Positions 42,813 through 54,342 of a DNA stretch of 64,000 nucleotides are shown here, piece after piece. The stretch comes from Pegoplata infirma (lineage: Eukaryota; Arthropoda; Insecta; Diptera; Anthomyiidae), in the NCBI GenBank assembly GCA_963921195.1, contig OY992537.1, forward strand, positions 53,282,313-53,346,312, in the 5' to 3' direction. The position numbers and the translations under genes are program-made. Every line of letters starts with the position of its first letter. The stretch's first letter is position 1. Under the pieces are notes generated by a model. That model was given only the letters and a program-made list of their open reading frames with translations, did no database searches and was not told where the DNA came from.

Positions 42813-44335
42813 TTTTCAATTACACTTCTCGACAAAATTTTTTTTTTTTTTTAGAGATTACAAAATTTTCAAAAAATAAGTTTTTGCATTTCATATTTCT
42901 GTTCTGCATATAAACCATTTTTGTCATTAATTAATTACTGAAATTAGAAAAAATTAAAAAATTGTCGATTAGTGTAATCGACTTAGAAAAATTTAAACAT
43001 GTTTTTTGAACTCAGCGACCCCAAAAACATATAAAACGATGATAAAATAATTTTGTCCAGCTAGATTTGGACTTGGAACCACTGTGCGCTGCTTATAAAT
43101 TATATATGAATCTCTTTTTGAATGCAAGAGATATTGTCGATGTTATTTCAGTTGTTTTGGTTGCTGCGTTGAATATGGACTGGGGATTTGGGAATGTATG
43201 GCTTCAAGGGAGAAAATTTGTTTTTGTGCTTACAGAAGAAGAAGAACAGCGTATAACTATGGATGTTTTGTGTCTTTATAAAGTAATTGTGTTTGTTTAC
43301 GTGAATTGGTGTGTGTGTGAGTGGGTGTCTGTTTGTGTTTTTTGTATGTTTTTGTTGTCATTTGCTAATGCTTTATGGCCACTATATTAAATGTTCATAT
43401 TGGATTAAACTACACTTTGTTGCAATTTTATCAAACGTTCAACAATGAATGACACACAGTTGCACAGTTGCTTTGCGGATACGTTTTTTTTTACATATTA
43501 AAATTTTATTAGGTCAAATATTTTTTACTTTTTTTTTAATGAAAAATATTTATTGGTCAGAGATTTAGAAGCGTGAGCCAAAACTCACTCACGGGACCAT
43601 CTCTAGTACATTCAAATAAATTATAACATCAAATTTGAGGATCCAATTGGATTCGAAACCCCTGAGTCCAGAATCTTTTATGGATTTTAATTAAAAATGT
43701 TGATCCGTTTTGCGCTACTTTGCTTAGTTTTCGAAACAAGAGAATTTAGGGCCCTAATAGGGTCTTGAGAATTTTAAAAACTGTCTGACTCAAAAACTAA
43801 TACTCCCCTCTTCAAGCAAGTTTAGGTTGTGTTAAGATAATGATAAAATCGTCTAATGACATTTCACTCCTCTTTGTTTTGAACTATAAAAATCGTTAAC
43901 ACGAAAATCCTAGGTGATCCTTTTTTCGAGTTATTGCTAAATAATTACACTGTTCGACAAAAATAAACTACCAGAGAAATATCCAACTGTTTCTTATAGA
44001 TTTTGCTCTCCTATATCCAAATCTGCATTCCAATTTTTTCTAGCACGTAAAAATAATTTTCGGATTCATCGCGCAATAATAGCAATAATAGAATATGAGA
44101 TATTAGCTGTTAAAAAATCAAAACACCAATAATTTCAGCGTTTAAATTACTACGAAGAAAGTAGCTTAAACAACCAAAATTGACGATATGTGTAGTTTTA
44201 AAAACAAACAATATGTAAATCATTCAATTGCTATAACTACTAATACTTGCACATTTCTGTTTTTGTAGCGAGAGCTTACGATTGTTTTTAAAAATGAATA
44301 AGTAGCAAAAAAAACATAAACATTAGAATTGTGTA
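42813..44335. other. Stretch without a recognised gene; repeat E fragment
   Basis: Positions 43055-43390 hold an open frame of about 107 codons rich in Val/Cys from tgtgtg-type sequence; I do not think it is a gene. Positions 43564-43612 are the right tip of a GTGAGT-family element (ctcactcacgggaccatctcta). Positions 43660-43810 are repeat E. Confidence 0.35.
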
Positions 44336-44430
44336 GCCTACAAGTAGCCTACAAATTATTTTTGGTAGCCTACCTGTAGCCTACAAATTATTTTTGGTAG
44401 CCTACAAATATTGTTTTTGTAGCCTACAAA
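44336..44430 (+). repeat. Tandem gtagcctacaaa units
   Basis: gtagcctac occurs six times here (with aaattatttttg spacers). The same nonamer, a near-perfect dyad, also forms the large palindrome at 46146-46188. Confidence 0.7.
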
Positions 44431-44601
44431 GAGAAAATTTAATAAAAATATAACACACACACTTATCTTGTTTAACATAACTGTTTTATTTTAATGTGTA
44501 TAAAGAATAGGGTTGGATTGTTTTAATGTAAAATTATAATTCAACATCTCAAAAAAAAAACTTTGGCAAACATTGTTGTGGTGTTCCCTTGGCATTAAAA
44601 G

Positions 44602-45333
44602 TAGAGATGGGCACATGAGCACATTAGAACGTGATTCACGCGTGACCACGCTTGAGTGTGACTAAATTCAATTTTACTCACGCGCGTGTGAGTGGAGTGT
44701 GCTTGAGTAAGATTTTTGCGTGAGTGTGCGTGAGTCGATTTTTTAAGTTACGCTGAACTTTAAATTTTGTTGCAAATTTTAAAAGATTTTTCAAATTTTA
44801 GTTTTTAATTTTTTTTTTTGTATGCCCTAGTAAAAATGGTTTTGTATATATCCATGTATAAACTGATACAAATATATTTAATTTTACATATAATGATCTA
44901 ATTATATAAAATTATATAAAAAATCTCTCAGATAAGACCAAAATTCGTATCAAATTTTATAAAATTTTATCGGGAGTTATATCAAATTTTATATAATTTG
45001 ATACGAAATTTGGTCTTATCTAATTGATTTTTTATATAATTAAATATAAAAAGATCTCAGTATGTATAAAAAGATATATTTGTATAAATTTATACATGGC
45101 TATATACGAAATGATTTTTACTAGGGTGAATAAGAGTTTCGTGAGTGTGAGTCAACGAGAGTGTGAGTGAAGCTTGAGTGAGTGTACGTGAGTGTGAGTT
45201 GTATTAAATTTACTCACGTGATTGTGAGTGTAAGTTGAAAAAATTTGCTCGTGAGTGAGTGTGCGTGATTCAAAAATTCCTGTCGTGGGCGTGAGTGAGT
45301 GTGAGTCAAAAATCACTCACGCGCCCATCTCTA
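44602..45333. mobile_element. hAT-like element F1, GTGAGT/ACTCAC-rich
   Basis: Ends tagagatgggc and gcccatctcta. Flanks attaaaag (44594-44601) and attaaaac (45334-45341) agree at 7 of 8 bases, an aged 8-bp duplication. The body is irregular GTGAGT/ACTCAC with CACGTG-like words and no reading frame. A 302-bp palindrome (44825-45126) is nested inside. Confidence 0.8.
44825..45126. mobile_element. Palindromic MITE nested in F1
   Basis: ccctagtaaaaatggttttg at the left pairs with gatttttactaggg at the right. Pairing extends through tatatccatgtataaa, gataagaccaaaattcgtatc and attttataaaatttta to a centre near 44975. Target duplication is not clear (TG on each side at most). Confidence 0.72.
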
Positions 45334-45388
45334 ATTAAAACCATGTTTTATGTATTTTTCAACACGTGAATTTTCGAAAAACCCAATG

Positions 45389-45806
45389 TAGAGATGGGTA
45401 CGTGAGTGGATTTTGACTCACACTCACTCAAGCTCACGCAAAAATAATCGAATCACTCACGCAATTTTTTTTTTATTCACGCTCACTCACTATTCACGTA
45501 AGTAATAAAAATCTTACTCACGCCAGATTCAATCACGCTCACGCGTGAGTCACGCAAAATCTACTCACGCAATAAAATTCTCTTACCAAAAAAAAAACTC
45601 CAAAAAATTTTTTTACAAAAAATAAAAAAATTGGGCTAATCTAAAAATCTTATCACGCAAACTCACGCAAAAAATAAATGACTCACTCACTCAGATTTTT
45701 TTTCAGCTCACACTCACACTCACTCACAACCACGTGATTTAAATGAAAATCACTCACGCGTTATTCACGTGAATCACGCAAATCACGTGACCAGCGCCCA
45801 TCTCTA
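45389..45806. mobile_element. hAT-like element F2, GTGAGT/ACTCAC-rich
   Basis: Ends tagagatggg and cccatctcta, with a perfect 8-bp duplication acccaatg at 45381-45388 and 45807-45814. The body is 418 bp of actcac/cacgc words with repeated cacgtga. No coding capacity. Confidence 0.88.
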
Positions 45807-46059
45807 ACCCAATGTTAATGTCACGGTTTTTCTCATAACTTCTGAGCGTCTAGACCGATAATATTAAAATCGCGTACATATTCGAAAATATCGAAAAATT
45901 CGACAAAATTCAAAATTTTTCTATATTTTTTTGACCAAAATTAAAAGAATTTTATTAAAAATTATTATTATTCTTTTTTCGATGTTGTATTCATTTAACA
46001 CCATCTTAACGAAATTTTTAATATGATCACGTTTTTATATTGCAACATTTGTTTACAAT

Positions 46060-46192
46060 GTGATACTGTAGTAATACTGTAGTAATACTACTGTAGTAAT
46101 ACTGTAGTAATACTGTAGCCTACAAATATACTACTGTAGTATATTTGTAGCCTACAAATATACTACTGTAGTATATTTGTAGGCTACAACAA
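46060..46192. repeat. Array of ctgtagtaata and a 43-nt perfect palindrome
   Basis: Four ctgtagtaat(a) units are followed by gtagcctacaaatatactac in alternating orientation. Positions 46146-46188 form a perfect inverted repeat of two 21-bp arms around one base (46167). Confidence 0.85.
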
Positions 46193-47879
46193 TAAAATTT
46201 GTTTTCCGCTACTGCTCTGTTTGGAGTTTTTATTTTTTTCATGTTGTTGTAGTTTAAGCAAACACAAAAAAGTAAATTAAACAAAAGCTATAACTTATAA
46301 TATTGAAATTGTTTGAAGTGATATGAAAAGCAAAAGCAAAAAACGGGTAGCTAACGTAGCCTTTCAAACGCTGAATAATTTCGCACATTTGGTAAAAAGT
46401 CAAAAGCCATCCAATTTTTTTCTAGCACATACCATTTTTGAGATATTCGCTGTTAAAAAATCAAAAAAACAATAATTTCGCTCATTTGGTAAAAATTCAA
46501 AATTTTGGTAAACTTTGACTTTTTAGTGTAAAAAAATTACTTTAAAAGTGCAAAGATTCGTATATTTTTATATTTTTTTATTAACTTTAAACACCAATTT
46601 GATCTTATCAGATCTGTTTTGATCTGATTATATTTGATTGCATCTGATTGTATATAATTATATCTGATCAGATATAATTCAATGTCAATTTTGTGCCAAT
46701 GTTGACCAATTCCGAGATATAATTAGATATCGATTTTGGTCATTTTAAATATAATTATATGCAATCAGATACGATCATATCGTGAACCTATATTCAAAAT
46801 ATTTTAACTCAAATTTGACCGAAATGAGTTTCCGATGGCAAATAGCTCCCCTATGCAATACCCATCGGTGATAAAAATTTCAGAGCAAAAAAATAATTTG
46901 TTGTCATTTTAAATCCATTTTTGTTATTCTGCTATCTCACAATCAGAGTACATATTTTTTTGGTGAAAATAAATGCCAACTCCCATTGTAAATTTTCAAA
47001 AAATTTAAAAAAAATAGTTTTAAAAAAATTCGACTACATATCTTTTTGAAATTGCCATGCTAAACACGAATCTGGTAAAGATTCTGATAGCTAATAGCTA
47101 GTTTTCTAGATATTGCCATTTTAAAAATATCGGTAAATAGTGTTTGCAAAAAAAAAATTGCTTATATAGATGTAACTTTCAAACTATTTATCAGATTGAA
47201 ACATTATGAGTGGGACAAATAAAGTCAATGATATAAGCTTTCAAAATAGCTAGTTTGGAGTGACCCTAATACAATACAGCGTGAGTTACAGAGTACTAAC
47301 TTTGACCACCCGGAGCTAGTAACTTTTAAAAATATGCAAAGATTTTTATTTTTTTTTTTTTAGTTTTGCAATTACCGTACTAAGGATAACAAAATCCAAA
47401 AAATAATAAAAATTTAAAAAAAAATGTGTTTTTATTTTCCGACAAAATATGCCAACTCTAAAAAAATATTTTGTTTTTCGACATAGTAATAAATGCCATC
47501 TCTGAAAAATACGCAAACAAGTGCAAAATATGAAATTTTTAGCATAGGTAAAATTTATTTAGAATATTTAAACCATCTTATGGAAGGTACATTGTTTATT
47601 TTTACAATAATATGCGAAATAACTAGTTTTTTAGCTATCCTGAAAAGTAAGCTTTTAAGAGTTAGCATTTATTGAATATAGTTTGACGATATATAAATAT
47701 ATATGATCAGAACTAACGCACAATTTTAATTAAATACAAAACGAAAACATACGAAAAGCTCAAGTTTAAAAGTGATATTAGCTAAAATTTAAAGTTGTAC
47801 ACCACAAAATCAATCTCTACACATACAAACAATTTTTGCAAATTTGCGAAAAAATGGTAATATGCAGTTTCATGCAGTC
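46193..47879. other. Unclassified AT-rich stretch
   Basis: 46600-46790 repeats atctgat(t/c)/gatataatt words in both orientations. 47080-47330 is less A/T-rich and resembles dispersed sequence but I cannot classify it. A 60-codon open frame near 47493 is probably chance. Confidence 0.25.
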
Positions 47880-48060
47880 GATTGGGTGAAGACCCCTATG
47901 GGCACCGACCCTGTTGCAGCCTTTAAGAATCGTCATAGTTTTTGATCCAAAATTGTTCTCCATTTCGCTCTACTTTGCTTAGTTTTTGAGATACGTGATT
48001 ATAATGTCTTGGGAATTTTAAAAAACTTTTACGTGTTAACTTTTACGCAGACACCGGATT
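47880..48060 (+). repeat. Repeat E copy
   Basis: cagtcgattgggtgaagaccc, tttcgctctactttgcttagtttttgagat and tcttgggaattttaaaaact are shared with 6579-6800 and 56280-56460. Confidence 0.45.
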
Positions 48061-49364
48061 TTAAAAACCGAAAACACAAAATTTAAAGTTATCATCAAAA
48101 AAAAAAACTTATTGTAAACTTATTAAAACTTTTCAATCCGTTAAGTAAATAAAGGGGTTTGATTATTTTTGTCCAGGTTAACTAAAGGGTAAATGTTATA
48201 CCAAAATAAATAATAGTGTCTCTATTTGGAACCACTTACCTACTGTAGGTCCTCCAAGTTTGTGAACTTACCATCTACATTTTAGGGACAGAAGGATCTT
48301 TACTTGTCAAGCAAAATTAGGGCCAAGAAAGCGGCTTCGAGAACCAAATTCTCGAAGAATCACTCTTATAAAGTATAAGATCATAATAGTCTAAATAGCT
48401 TTGGCAAAAACTGCGTTATCTTTAAGGAGCAAATTTCCAAATAATAAAAAAAGTAAGGATGGGACATAGTGGTCCAATTTTGTTTGGAGTAACTGTTTTT
48501 AGGTCGCAGATCACGAATATTGAAAGATAATTGCTTCGGCAGAAAATGTATGGTCGTCAATCAAATTAAAATCTAAGCTTTTCGCATGGAAATGATTTAA
48601 GTTGCGGCTATTATCAAAAAATTTTTCCGAAAGCTATCCTCTTGGAAGAAATTAAGGCATTATTGCTAAATATTCGATGGAAGGAAGCAATGATACAAAA
48701 GTTTTTTAATTAAATAGAGATTTTATCTCTGAAAAAATATGTTGAATACATATCGCTCCTTTAGTTGTATAGTGTCATAACTCAAAAAATGCGTGTTTTG
48801 AGTTAATGATGCAGAATTATTCATTATATCGTGCTTTATATTGTGTCAAAAATTCGTATTAATATCTTTTAAACTCACCGTTTGAGAAGAGTACACGCCA
48901 TTATTATAATTTCTATGTACCGGCCTTTTTTAATTAAAAACCAGTTTCAATAGTAAACTTTGAACGTGTTTTCTGCAAAATCAAACATTTTGAGTTGTGA
49001 CCAGTGTTGCCATATATTAAGATTTATCTTTTTTTGCAAGTTTTTTGAGGTGCTAAAAAGTTTTTTTTTTCTGAAAAAACTATTTTTGAAAAGGTAAATA
49101 CAAAAATTTAATTTCTAAATAAGCTCAAATTACCTCAGAAATATATTTTTTTTATAAATTTAACTTGTTTTTAATGTTAAAATTGAATTTAAAACGCAAT
49201 TTGTGAGTTTCTTTTAATGATTTTAATACTTTTTTCAAAAAAAAACGTTTTTTTTTTACAAAAAAAAGATTTTTTTTCAGAAAAAATAAGATTTTTCTAA
49301 AAAAATATATGGTAACACTGGTTGTGACACTATACAAGTAAAGGAGCGATATGTAACTAAATGC
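48061..49364. other. AT-rich stretch, no gene recognised
   Basis: Positions 48180-48760 are mixed-composition sequence with no long frame. aaggagcgatatgtaact (49338) echoes an inverted acatatcgctcctttagttg (48748) and flanks roughly 590 bp with ttttgagttgtgac-type matches, so an old inverted-repeat element may lie between. No gene. Confidence 0.3.
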
Positions 49365-49372
49365 ATACAAAT

Positions 49373-50529
49373 CAGAGATGGGCGCGTGAGTGAATTTTGA
49401 CTCACGTACGCTCACGAAATAAAAATATTGCTCACGCACGAAATTATTTTTTCTGCTCACGTTCACGCACGCTCACGTGAGTAACTAACATTTTTCTCAC
49501 ACTCACGAAATATTCACGCTCACGAAGACTCAAGAAATTAAAATAAAAAATTTTTATTTTACTTTTTTCGATTTCTTGCACAAAAAGTATTGATTTTCCT
49601 TAAAACAATAATCAAAATTTATTTAAATCACAATTTTGTATTAATTACCCTCTAAATTCAGTATAATGACAATTTTTATACCCTCCAACCACAGTATGGG
49701 GGTATACTCACTTTGTCATTCAATGTGTAACATATCGAAATATCGGTCAGGGACCCCACAAAGTATATATAATATTGATCCATGATAGAATCTAAGACAT
49801 TCTAGCGATGTCCGTCCGTCCGTCTGTAGAAATAACGATGCAGTCCAAACAAAAAAAGCTAGACCCCTGAAATTGGGCAAGAATATCTCTTATGTTACTG
49901 GTAAGGTTAAATTCGAAGATGGGCAAAATCGGACCAGGGGGAAAAAAGTTCCCCCTTGAAGAACTAAAACGACCCCTGAAAAATACGATATTTTTACGAG
50001 TTTTTTTTTAATTTTTGCTTTTTATGTTCATAGACCTGCGCTTGGACCAAGGGGGTTAGAAAATTTTATTTTTTTAGGCAGCCCCCCTATGGGGGCCGTG
50101 GTTATAGAAATAAATTTAAAAATGTATTATTTAAGCGTAAATATCATAAACAAATAATTTGTAAACATATATAGCGGGGGTACAAGTGTCCCCCACAACT
50201 CCGCCGAACCCCACCCCCCACACAAAAAAAAAGACGCCCCTGCGATTTTTCTTTTTAATTTTAAACGTGTTGGAGGGTATTAAAGATTCGGCACAGCCGA
50301 ATTTAACACTGTTACTTGTTTTTACCTGTTTTCTGTTTCAAACAGCACAAAACTTTCACGCAAACTCACGAAACAAAAATTACTCACGCACGCTCATGCA
50401 CGAAACTTTTTTTTCTAATCACGCGCACTCACGATCACGTGAGTAAAAATAAATTTCACTCACGATCACGCGTGATTCACGCGTGAATCACGTGAATCAC
50501 GAAAAATTCGTGTCACGCGCGCATCTCTA
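49373..50529. mobile_element. hAT-like element F3, GTGAGT/ACTCAC-rich
   Basis: Left end cagagatgggcgcgtgagtg, right end cacgcgcgcatctcta. Flanks atacaaat (49365-49372) and ataccaat (50530-50537) match at 7 of 8. The body splits into 49373-49676 and 50323-50529 around a mini-me insertion. Confidence 0.78.
49677..50322 (+). mobile_element. Mini-me/DINE-like element nested in F3
   Basis: ataccctccaaccacagtatgg start, ggaccccacaaagtatatata core, gtccgtccgtccgtctgtag block, cagtccaaacaaaaaaagct, gttcccccttgaagaactaaa, then attcggcacagccgaatttaac and ttacttgttttt end. It is the most complete copy of its subfamily and is younger than F3. Confidence 0.78.
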
Positions 50530-50537
50530 ATACCAAT

Positions 50538-51185
50538 GTTGTTTGAATCATCCCTCATTTGTTGCACGCCGCTAACATCCATTTCCATCGAAAATTGCTT
50601 GGCAGATTCCAATTTCTTGCTTTTACAAAATTATTTTGAATTTTTAAAAGAACAAAAATTCAAATAATAAAAAAATAATTTGTACATAAATATTGAAAAC
50701 AATCAAAAAAATGTTTTATTTTTTGAACTTTTCATAAATATCTTTTTTGGAAATGGTTTTTTTTTTGTCGGTTTTTTATTTCGATCATGAGGAAAATTTT
50801 TAAATAAATAACTTTTTATTATTTTTTTTGTTTGAATAATTTAAATTTTTTTGAACTTCTACGATAAATATCTTTGATAAAAACAAAAAATAAAAAGTTT
50901 TCCGGTGTCTGCTTTTACGTGCTAACTTTTACGTGTTAAGAGCTTCAAACTACTTTTTGTTGAACATGTTAAAATATTCGGGAATGCCAACTTTTTTAGA
51001 TCCAAGGTTAGTACCCATGGTGGTCCACTCATGTGAAGAGGTCCAGCGGTATTAAATATTGCCTCCATTTTGCCCTATCTGGCTTAGTTTTAGAGACATG
51101 GCCATTTTAAGTTTTTGAAAAAAAAATCCTAAGTTATGAAAAATTTACTAAAATAGTGGCAAAAATGTTCTTAAATTAAGGAAGA
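50538..51185. other. AT-rich stretch with repeat E fragment
   Basis: Positions 51000-51185 (tttgccctatctggcttagttttagagacatgg, ttatgaaaaatttactaaaa) match the start of the region near 51885. The rest is A/T-rich with no gene. Confidence 0.3.
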
Positions 51186-51445
51186 TATTCTAGCTTGAGG
51201 TCATTATTTTCGTTACCAATTAAAACTATGATATTCCCATAGAATAATTTTCAAGAAAACTATTTTTCTGTTTTAAATTGCGAAATAATAAAAGAGAAAA
51301 AAGAGTTGAAAGAAAATATGAGGTGAGGTTGAGATTGCTAGAAATAGAATTATAGTGTTGGAAACTGACAAAATTTATTTTGTAGATACTATAAATATTT
51401 ACATATAAAAAAAACAATTTCCATTAACAAGACAAACCGACATTT

Positions 51446-51510
51446 AAAATCCTACTGATGATAACACTGTTTGAAACCGGTATGGGAATACCAGAAATGT
51501 CTATAATTTT
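51446..51510 (+). ncRNA. Candidate hammerhead ribozyme, copy A3
   Basis: CTGATGA, shortened stem II (aac/gtt), GAAA, the ggtat/atacc hairpin, GTC and the same stem I strands as A1. The stem II loss probably weakens it. Confidence 0.38.
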
Positions 51511-51589
51511 TAGAAATTCAATTTTTCCTCTGCATTTGTTCAACTTGAACCTCATAATAAATTTATTTATTTTGATAATTTTTGCTAGA

Positions 51590-51640
51590 CTTAATGGACA
51601 AGTGTTTCGGAATTTGTCAGATTCTATTGTCACGATTATT
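51590..51640 (-). ncRNA. Degenerate hammerhead-like fold in repeat B
   Basis: GTGACAA replaces the first core segment; GAAA and GTC remain and stem II (gaatct/aaattc) is imperfect. Likely dead. Confidence 0.2.
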
Positions 51641-51762
51641 TCGATTAAAATTCGTCTTCTAATTCTAGAGTCGAATATGTATTAATATTTTAAATTGAAC
51701 ATTAGCGATTTGTCATTTAAAATCAATTTGCTTCTTGTTATATATGGTTTTTATATTTGCTA

Positions 51763-51809
51763 AATAATCTTGACAATGGAATCTGACAAATTCCGAAACA
51801 CGTGTCGAT
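51763..51809 (+). ncRNA. Hammerhead-like fold in repeat B, 3' truncated
   Basis: aataatcTTGACAAtggaat, stem II aattcc partner, GAAA, cacgtg, GTC then gat; the repeat ends within the stem I partner. Confidence 0.25.
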
Positions 51810-51884
51810 GCATCTCTAGAATGTCTTTGGTTCAAGTTTGCTCATTTAACCGTCACTTTAAACGATACAACCACTACATTGATA

Positions 51885-52335
51885 TGATATGCTTTTCTCC
51901 TTAGGTTTCTGAGCTTTCGAGATATAGCCACTTTAAGTTTTTTTGAAAAAATATTTTTCCTAAAGTTATGAAAAATTTACTAAAACTGAGGAAAACTTCC
52001 TCAATTTTAAGAAGATAAATATGATGAATTAGTTGGTAGTAAATTTGGTCGTAAAAATGAATTATGTTGAACCAAATTTTGTGTAAACATAGTTTTAGAA
52101 ATATGTCTTAATAACTACTTTCTTATATTTAGGGAAAATTTGTTTGGCGGTAAGAATTTCTTTCATGTATTGAAAAATTTCGTTTAAGGAAAACTATGAA
52201 CTATTTGGCAGTACATGAACTAACATTTTTTCCTTACAGTTAAGAAGTTTTCAAACTTTTAGTTTAATTTTACTAAATTTTGGGAAAGTCTATAAACAAT
52301 TTTTAAGGAAATTTTTTTAGGTGCAAGGTAAATTC
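51885..52335 (+). repeat. Arm of the ttaggaaaattcatga element family
   Basis: tttctgagctttcgagatatagcc, ttcctcaattttaagaag, ttagaaatatgtcttaataac, ggaaaactatgaactattt and actaaattttgggaaagt follow the order of the left arm at 54600-55030. The termini are not clear. Confidence 0.5.
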
Positions 52336-52509
52336 AACTTCTCTTAACATATTTATTGTGAATTAGTATTTAAAGTAAATATATGAATTTCGTATAATAA
52401 CGTTTAAAATCAGGAAATTTTTAACGTTATAATACGGATCAGGAAATTTTAATTTCCAGGAAATTTTAATTTCTGGACTAAACTTGTCGTTACAGTGTGC
52501 ATAAATTAA

Positions 52510-52590
52510 GGCGCTGGTGGGTGTTGTTGTTAGCGCGTAGGACTATTATACAGCAAGCCTGAGTTCGATTCTCAGCTCAGGCAAAACAAC
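52510..52590 (+). ncRNA. tRNA-like pol III segment (SINE head or tRNA pseudogene)
   Basis: tagcgcgtagg (52531-52541) resembles an A box. agttcgattct (52562-52572) matches the B box and sits in a perfect T-arm, ctgag-ttcgatt-ctcag. Box spacing of about 31 bases fits a tRNA. The acceptor and anticodon stems are not convincing, so it is more likely a tRNA-derived SINE head or a decayed tRNA than a working tRNA. An A-rich stretch follows (gcaaaacaacatt). Confidence 0.5.
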
Positions 52591-53050
52591 ATTAACGGTT
52601 TCATAAGTAATTGATAAGAAGTATTGCCTGAGTGTTGCTTAAAAAAAATAGGTACTTTTCGACCGACTTTCCTAGCTCCTTATCCGCAACAAACATTTTA
52701 TATCAGCATATTATCACCTACTTTAATATTGTGTCGTGTGACTTCTCAGCTAACATTTGTAACATTAAAATTAAACACATTATTAACTAACGTCCAACCA
52801 ACAATTTTTCAAAACCTAAGCAGTTTATATGTATGTATATTTTTTTTTTTTTGCAACTTGTTGATAATCCTAAATACTCTTAATAATGCAGGAGTATTTA
52901 AGACTATTAAACAAATCCTTGTTTGCATTTATAAATCATTTAGTTATTTTAAACTTGTAACTCACTGCATGTAAAATTATTTTACATAGGTACCTTTTAA
53001 TATGTTGTCATGGTTTAAAATTCACCTTCTAACAAGGGAGCTATTTTAAT
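52591..53050. other. AT-rich stretch, no gene recognised
   Basis: An open frame of 116 codons from about 52624 has no domain and includes a poly-Phe run. I treat it as chance. Confidence 0.3.
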
Positions 53051-53343
53051 GAGCACCCACCGATTGTATTAAAACTTGCATATGTATATGGGAAAGACGG
53101 GAGAAAAACTAGAGTAACCCTTTATTATCAGCCCAATCTTACATTTATGGGTCAAAGTGGAGGGGGGGGGATGTAACGTTTTTGTTTTTTGAGAAGGATT
53201 TTTCACAATTCTGCAAAAAATCAAAATACATGTCGAAAGGTTTTTTGAAGTTGTTATTGTCAAAAATTTATAAATTATGCCGTAGTTTACTTTTGACGAA
53301 ATTTCTCCCCATATGCAAGTTTCAGCGTAATCGGTAGGTGCCC
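53051..53343. mobile_element. MITE G, uninterrupted copy
   Basis: Left end gagcacccaccgattgtatt...acttgcatatg and right end catatgcaagt...taatcggtaggtgccc are terminal inverted repeats of about 34 bp with a few mismatches. The 293-bp body matches 6889-6936 plus 7922-8110 and lacks the retrotransposon found there. Confidence 0.72.
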
Positions 53344-54342
53344 ATTAAAAGACCTGCTTTGTTAGTCTACTTAGAAATAAGTGGTTTTTGGTGGCGGTGA
53401 TGTTTATGGTGTATTAAACATTTTTCTATATTATTTTATAATGTTTTAGTTATAGTTACTAGGAACGATTAGATTCAAAAGGTACCTTTATCTTATAATC
53501 TGTATGAATATTTCGAAATTTCAAAAGGTAACATAGCACGGGTGGTCGGAAACAGTTTTAACCTAATAGTGCGAATACCATATTTTTTTTTTTTGCAGTT
53601 TTATTTAGAAACACCAGAAAGTACTAAAGGAGCGGTTTTTGAAATCTGCAAACGCGAATATCTCGAAACCGGTAAATGCTACAAAAACTAGATTTTAGGA
53701 AAATTCATGAATTATTTTTAAAGAAATTTGTTTCTAAATTTTAGTTATGTCTTTTTTTTAGTGTATTTAATATGTACCTTTCTTAAAGTTAAAAATTGTT
53801 TACAACATTATTCACTTGTACCAACTCCATCATTTCTACGATATCCTCTTAATCCACAGTGTATTTGTGTTTATGTATTAAAGCATATGTGTTAATGTAT
53901 GTGTGTGTTCTTGCATGTGTCGGTATAACATTAAAAAATAAAACGCCAAAGGTTCTATTTATTTAGTCAGAATTAGCTGATGCTTTCTATCCCTCACCCT
54001 CAAAGCTTATTATAAATTAGCCTGTCCCGAAAAGTTTTTTAATTATTTTTCTCATTATTATCTCTGTAATTAATACTCAAACATTTTGTTCTTTAACCAA
54101 GCGAAATTCCAAAAAAAAAATGCCACATTTCAGGAGAGGCTTTTATGCATTCAAATGAATTTTGACCCATATTTTATAATGAACAACTACTTGGAAATCA
54201 TTTTTTTGTGTCTGGCTTGTCAGTGCACACTAAAGCATGTAGCCCAAAGTCCAATGGATACAGTTGAGGTCGAAATAGTAGCACCACCTGTTCATTTGAA
54301 CACAGTTTATATACTATACATCAAAATGCCAGTCTTATTTTT
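53344..54342. other. AT-rich stretch with one arm fragment, no gene
   Basis: Positions 53690-53770 (ttttaggaaaattcatgaatt, ttttagttatgtctttttttt, agtgta) are the inner end of the element arm at 54343-55030. A gtatgtgtgtgttc stretch lies near 53900. A 91-codon open frame near 54086 has no recognised domain. Confidence 0.35.

Larger units (their letters stand above)
51186..51820. mobile_element. Repeat B with repeat A nested inside and an inverted B end
   Basis: Forward repeat B (attctagcttgaggtcatta) is interrupted after gttttaaatt at about 51286 by a repeat A segment (gcgaaataataaaag to aacttgaacctcataat, to about 51560). B then resumes as aaatttatttattttgat. A short duplication aaatt borders the insert. 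After 51645 a second B segment follows in reverse (gtcgaatatgtattaatat to gaaacacgtgtcgat), so the B ends face each other. Confidence 0.6.

Noticed and set aside
43067..43390. 107-codon open frame with a hydrophobic C-terminus
   Set aside because: Composition follows tgtgtg-type repeats, with no domain and no supporting signals.
52510..52590. Functional tRNA gene
   Set aside because: T-arm and boxes fit, but acceptor and anticodon stems do not pair.
52624..52974. 116-codon open frame
   Set aside because: Contains a poly-T run and has no recognisable domain or conservation.
53069..53263. Reverse-strand open frame inside MITE G
   Set aside because: The other copy of the same MITE does not keep the frame.
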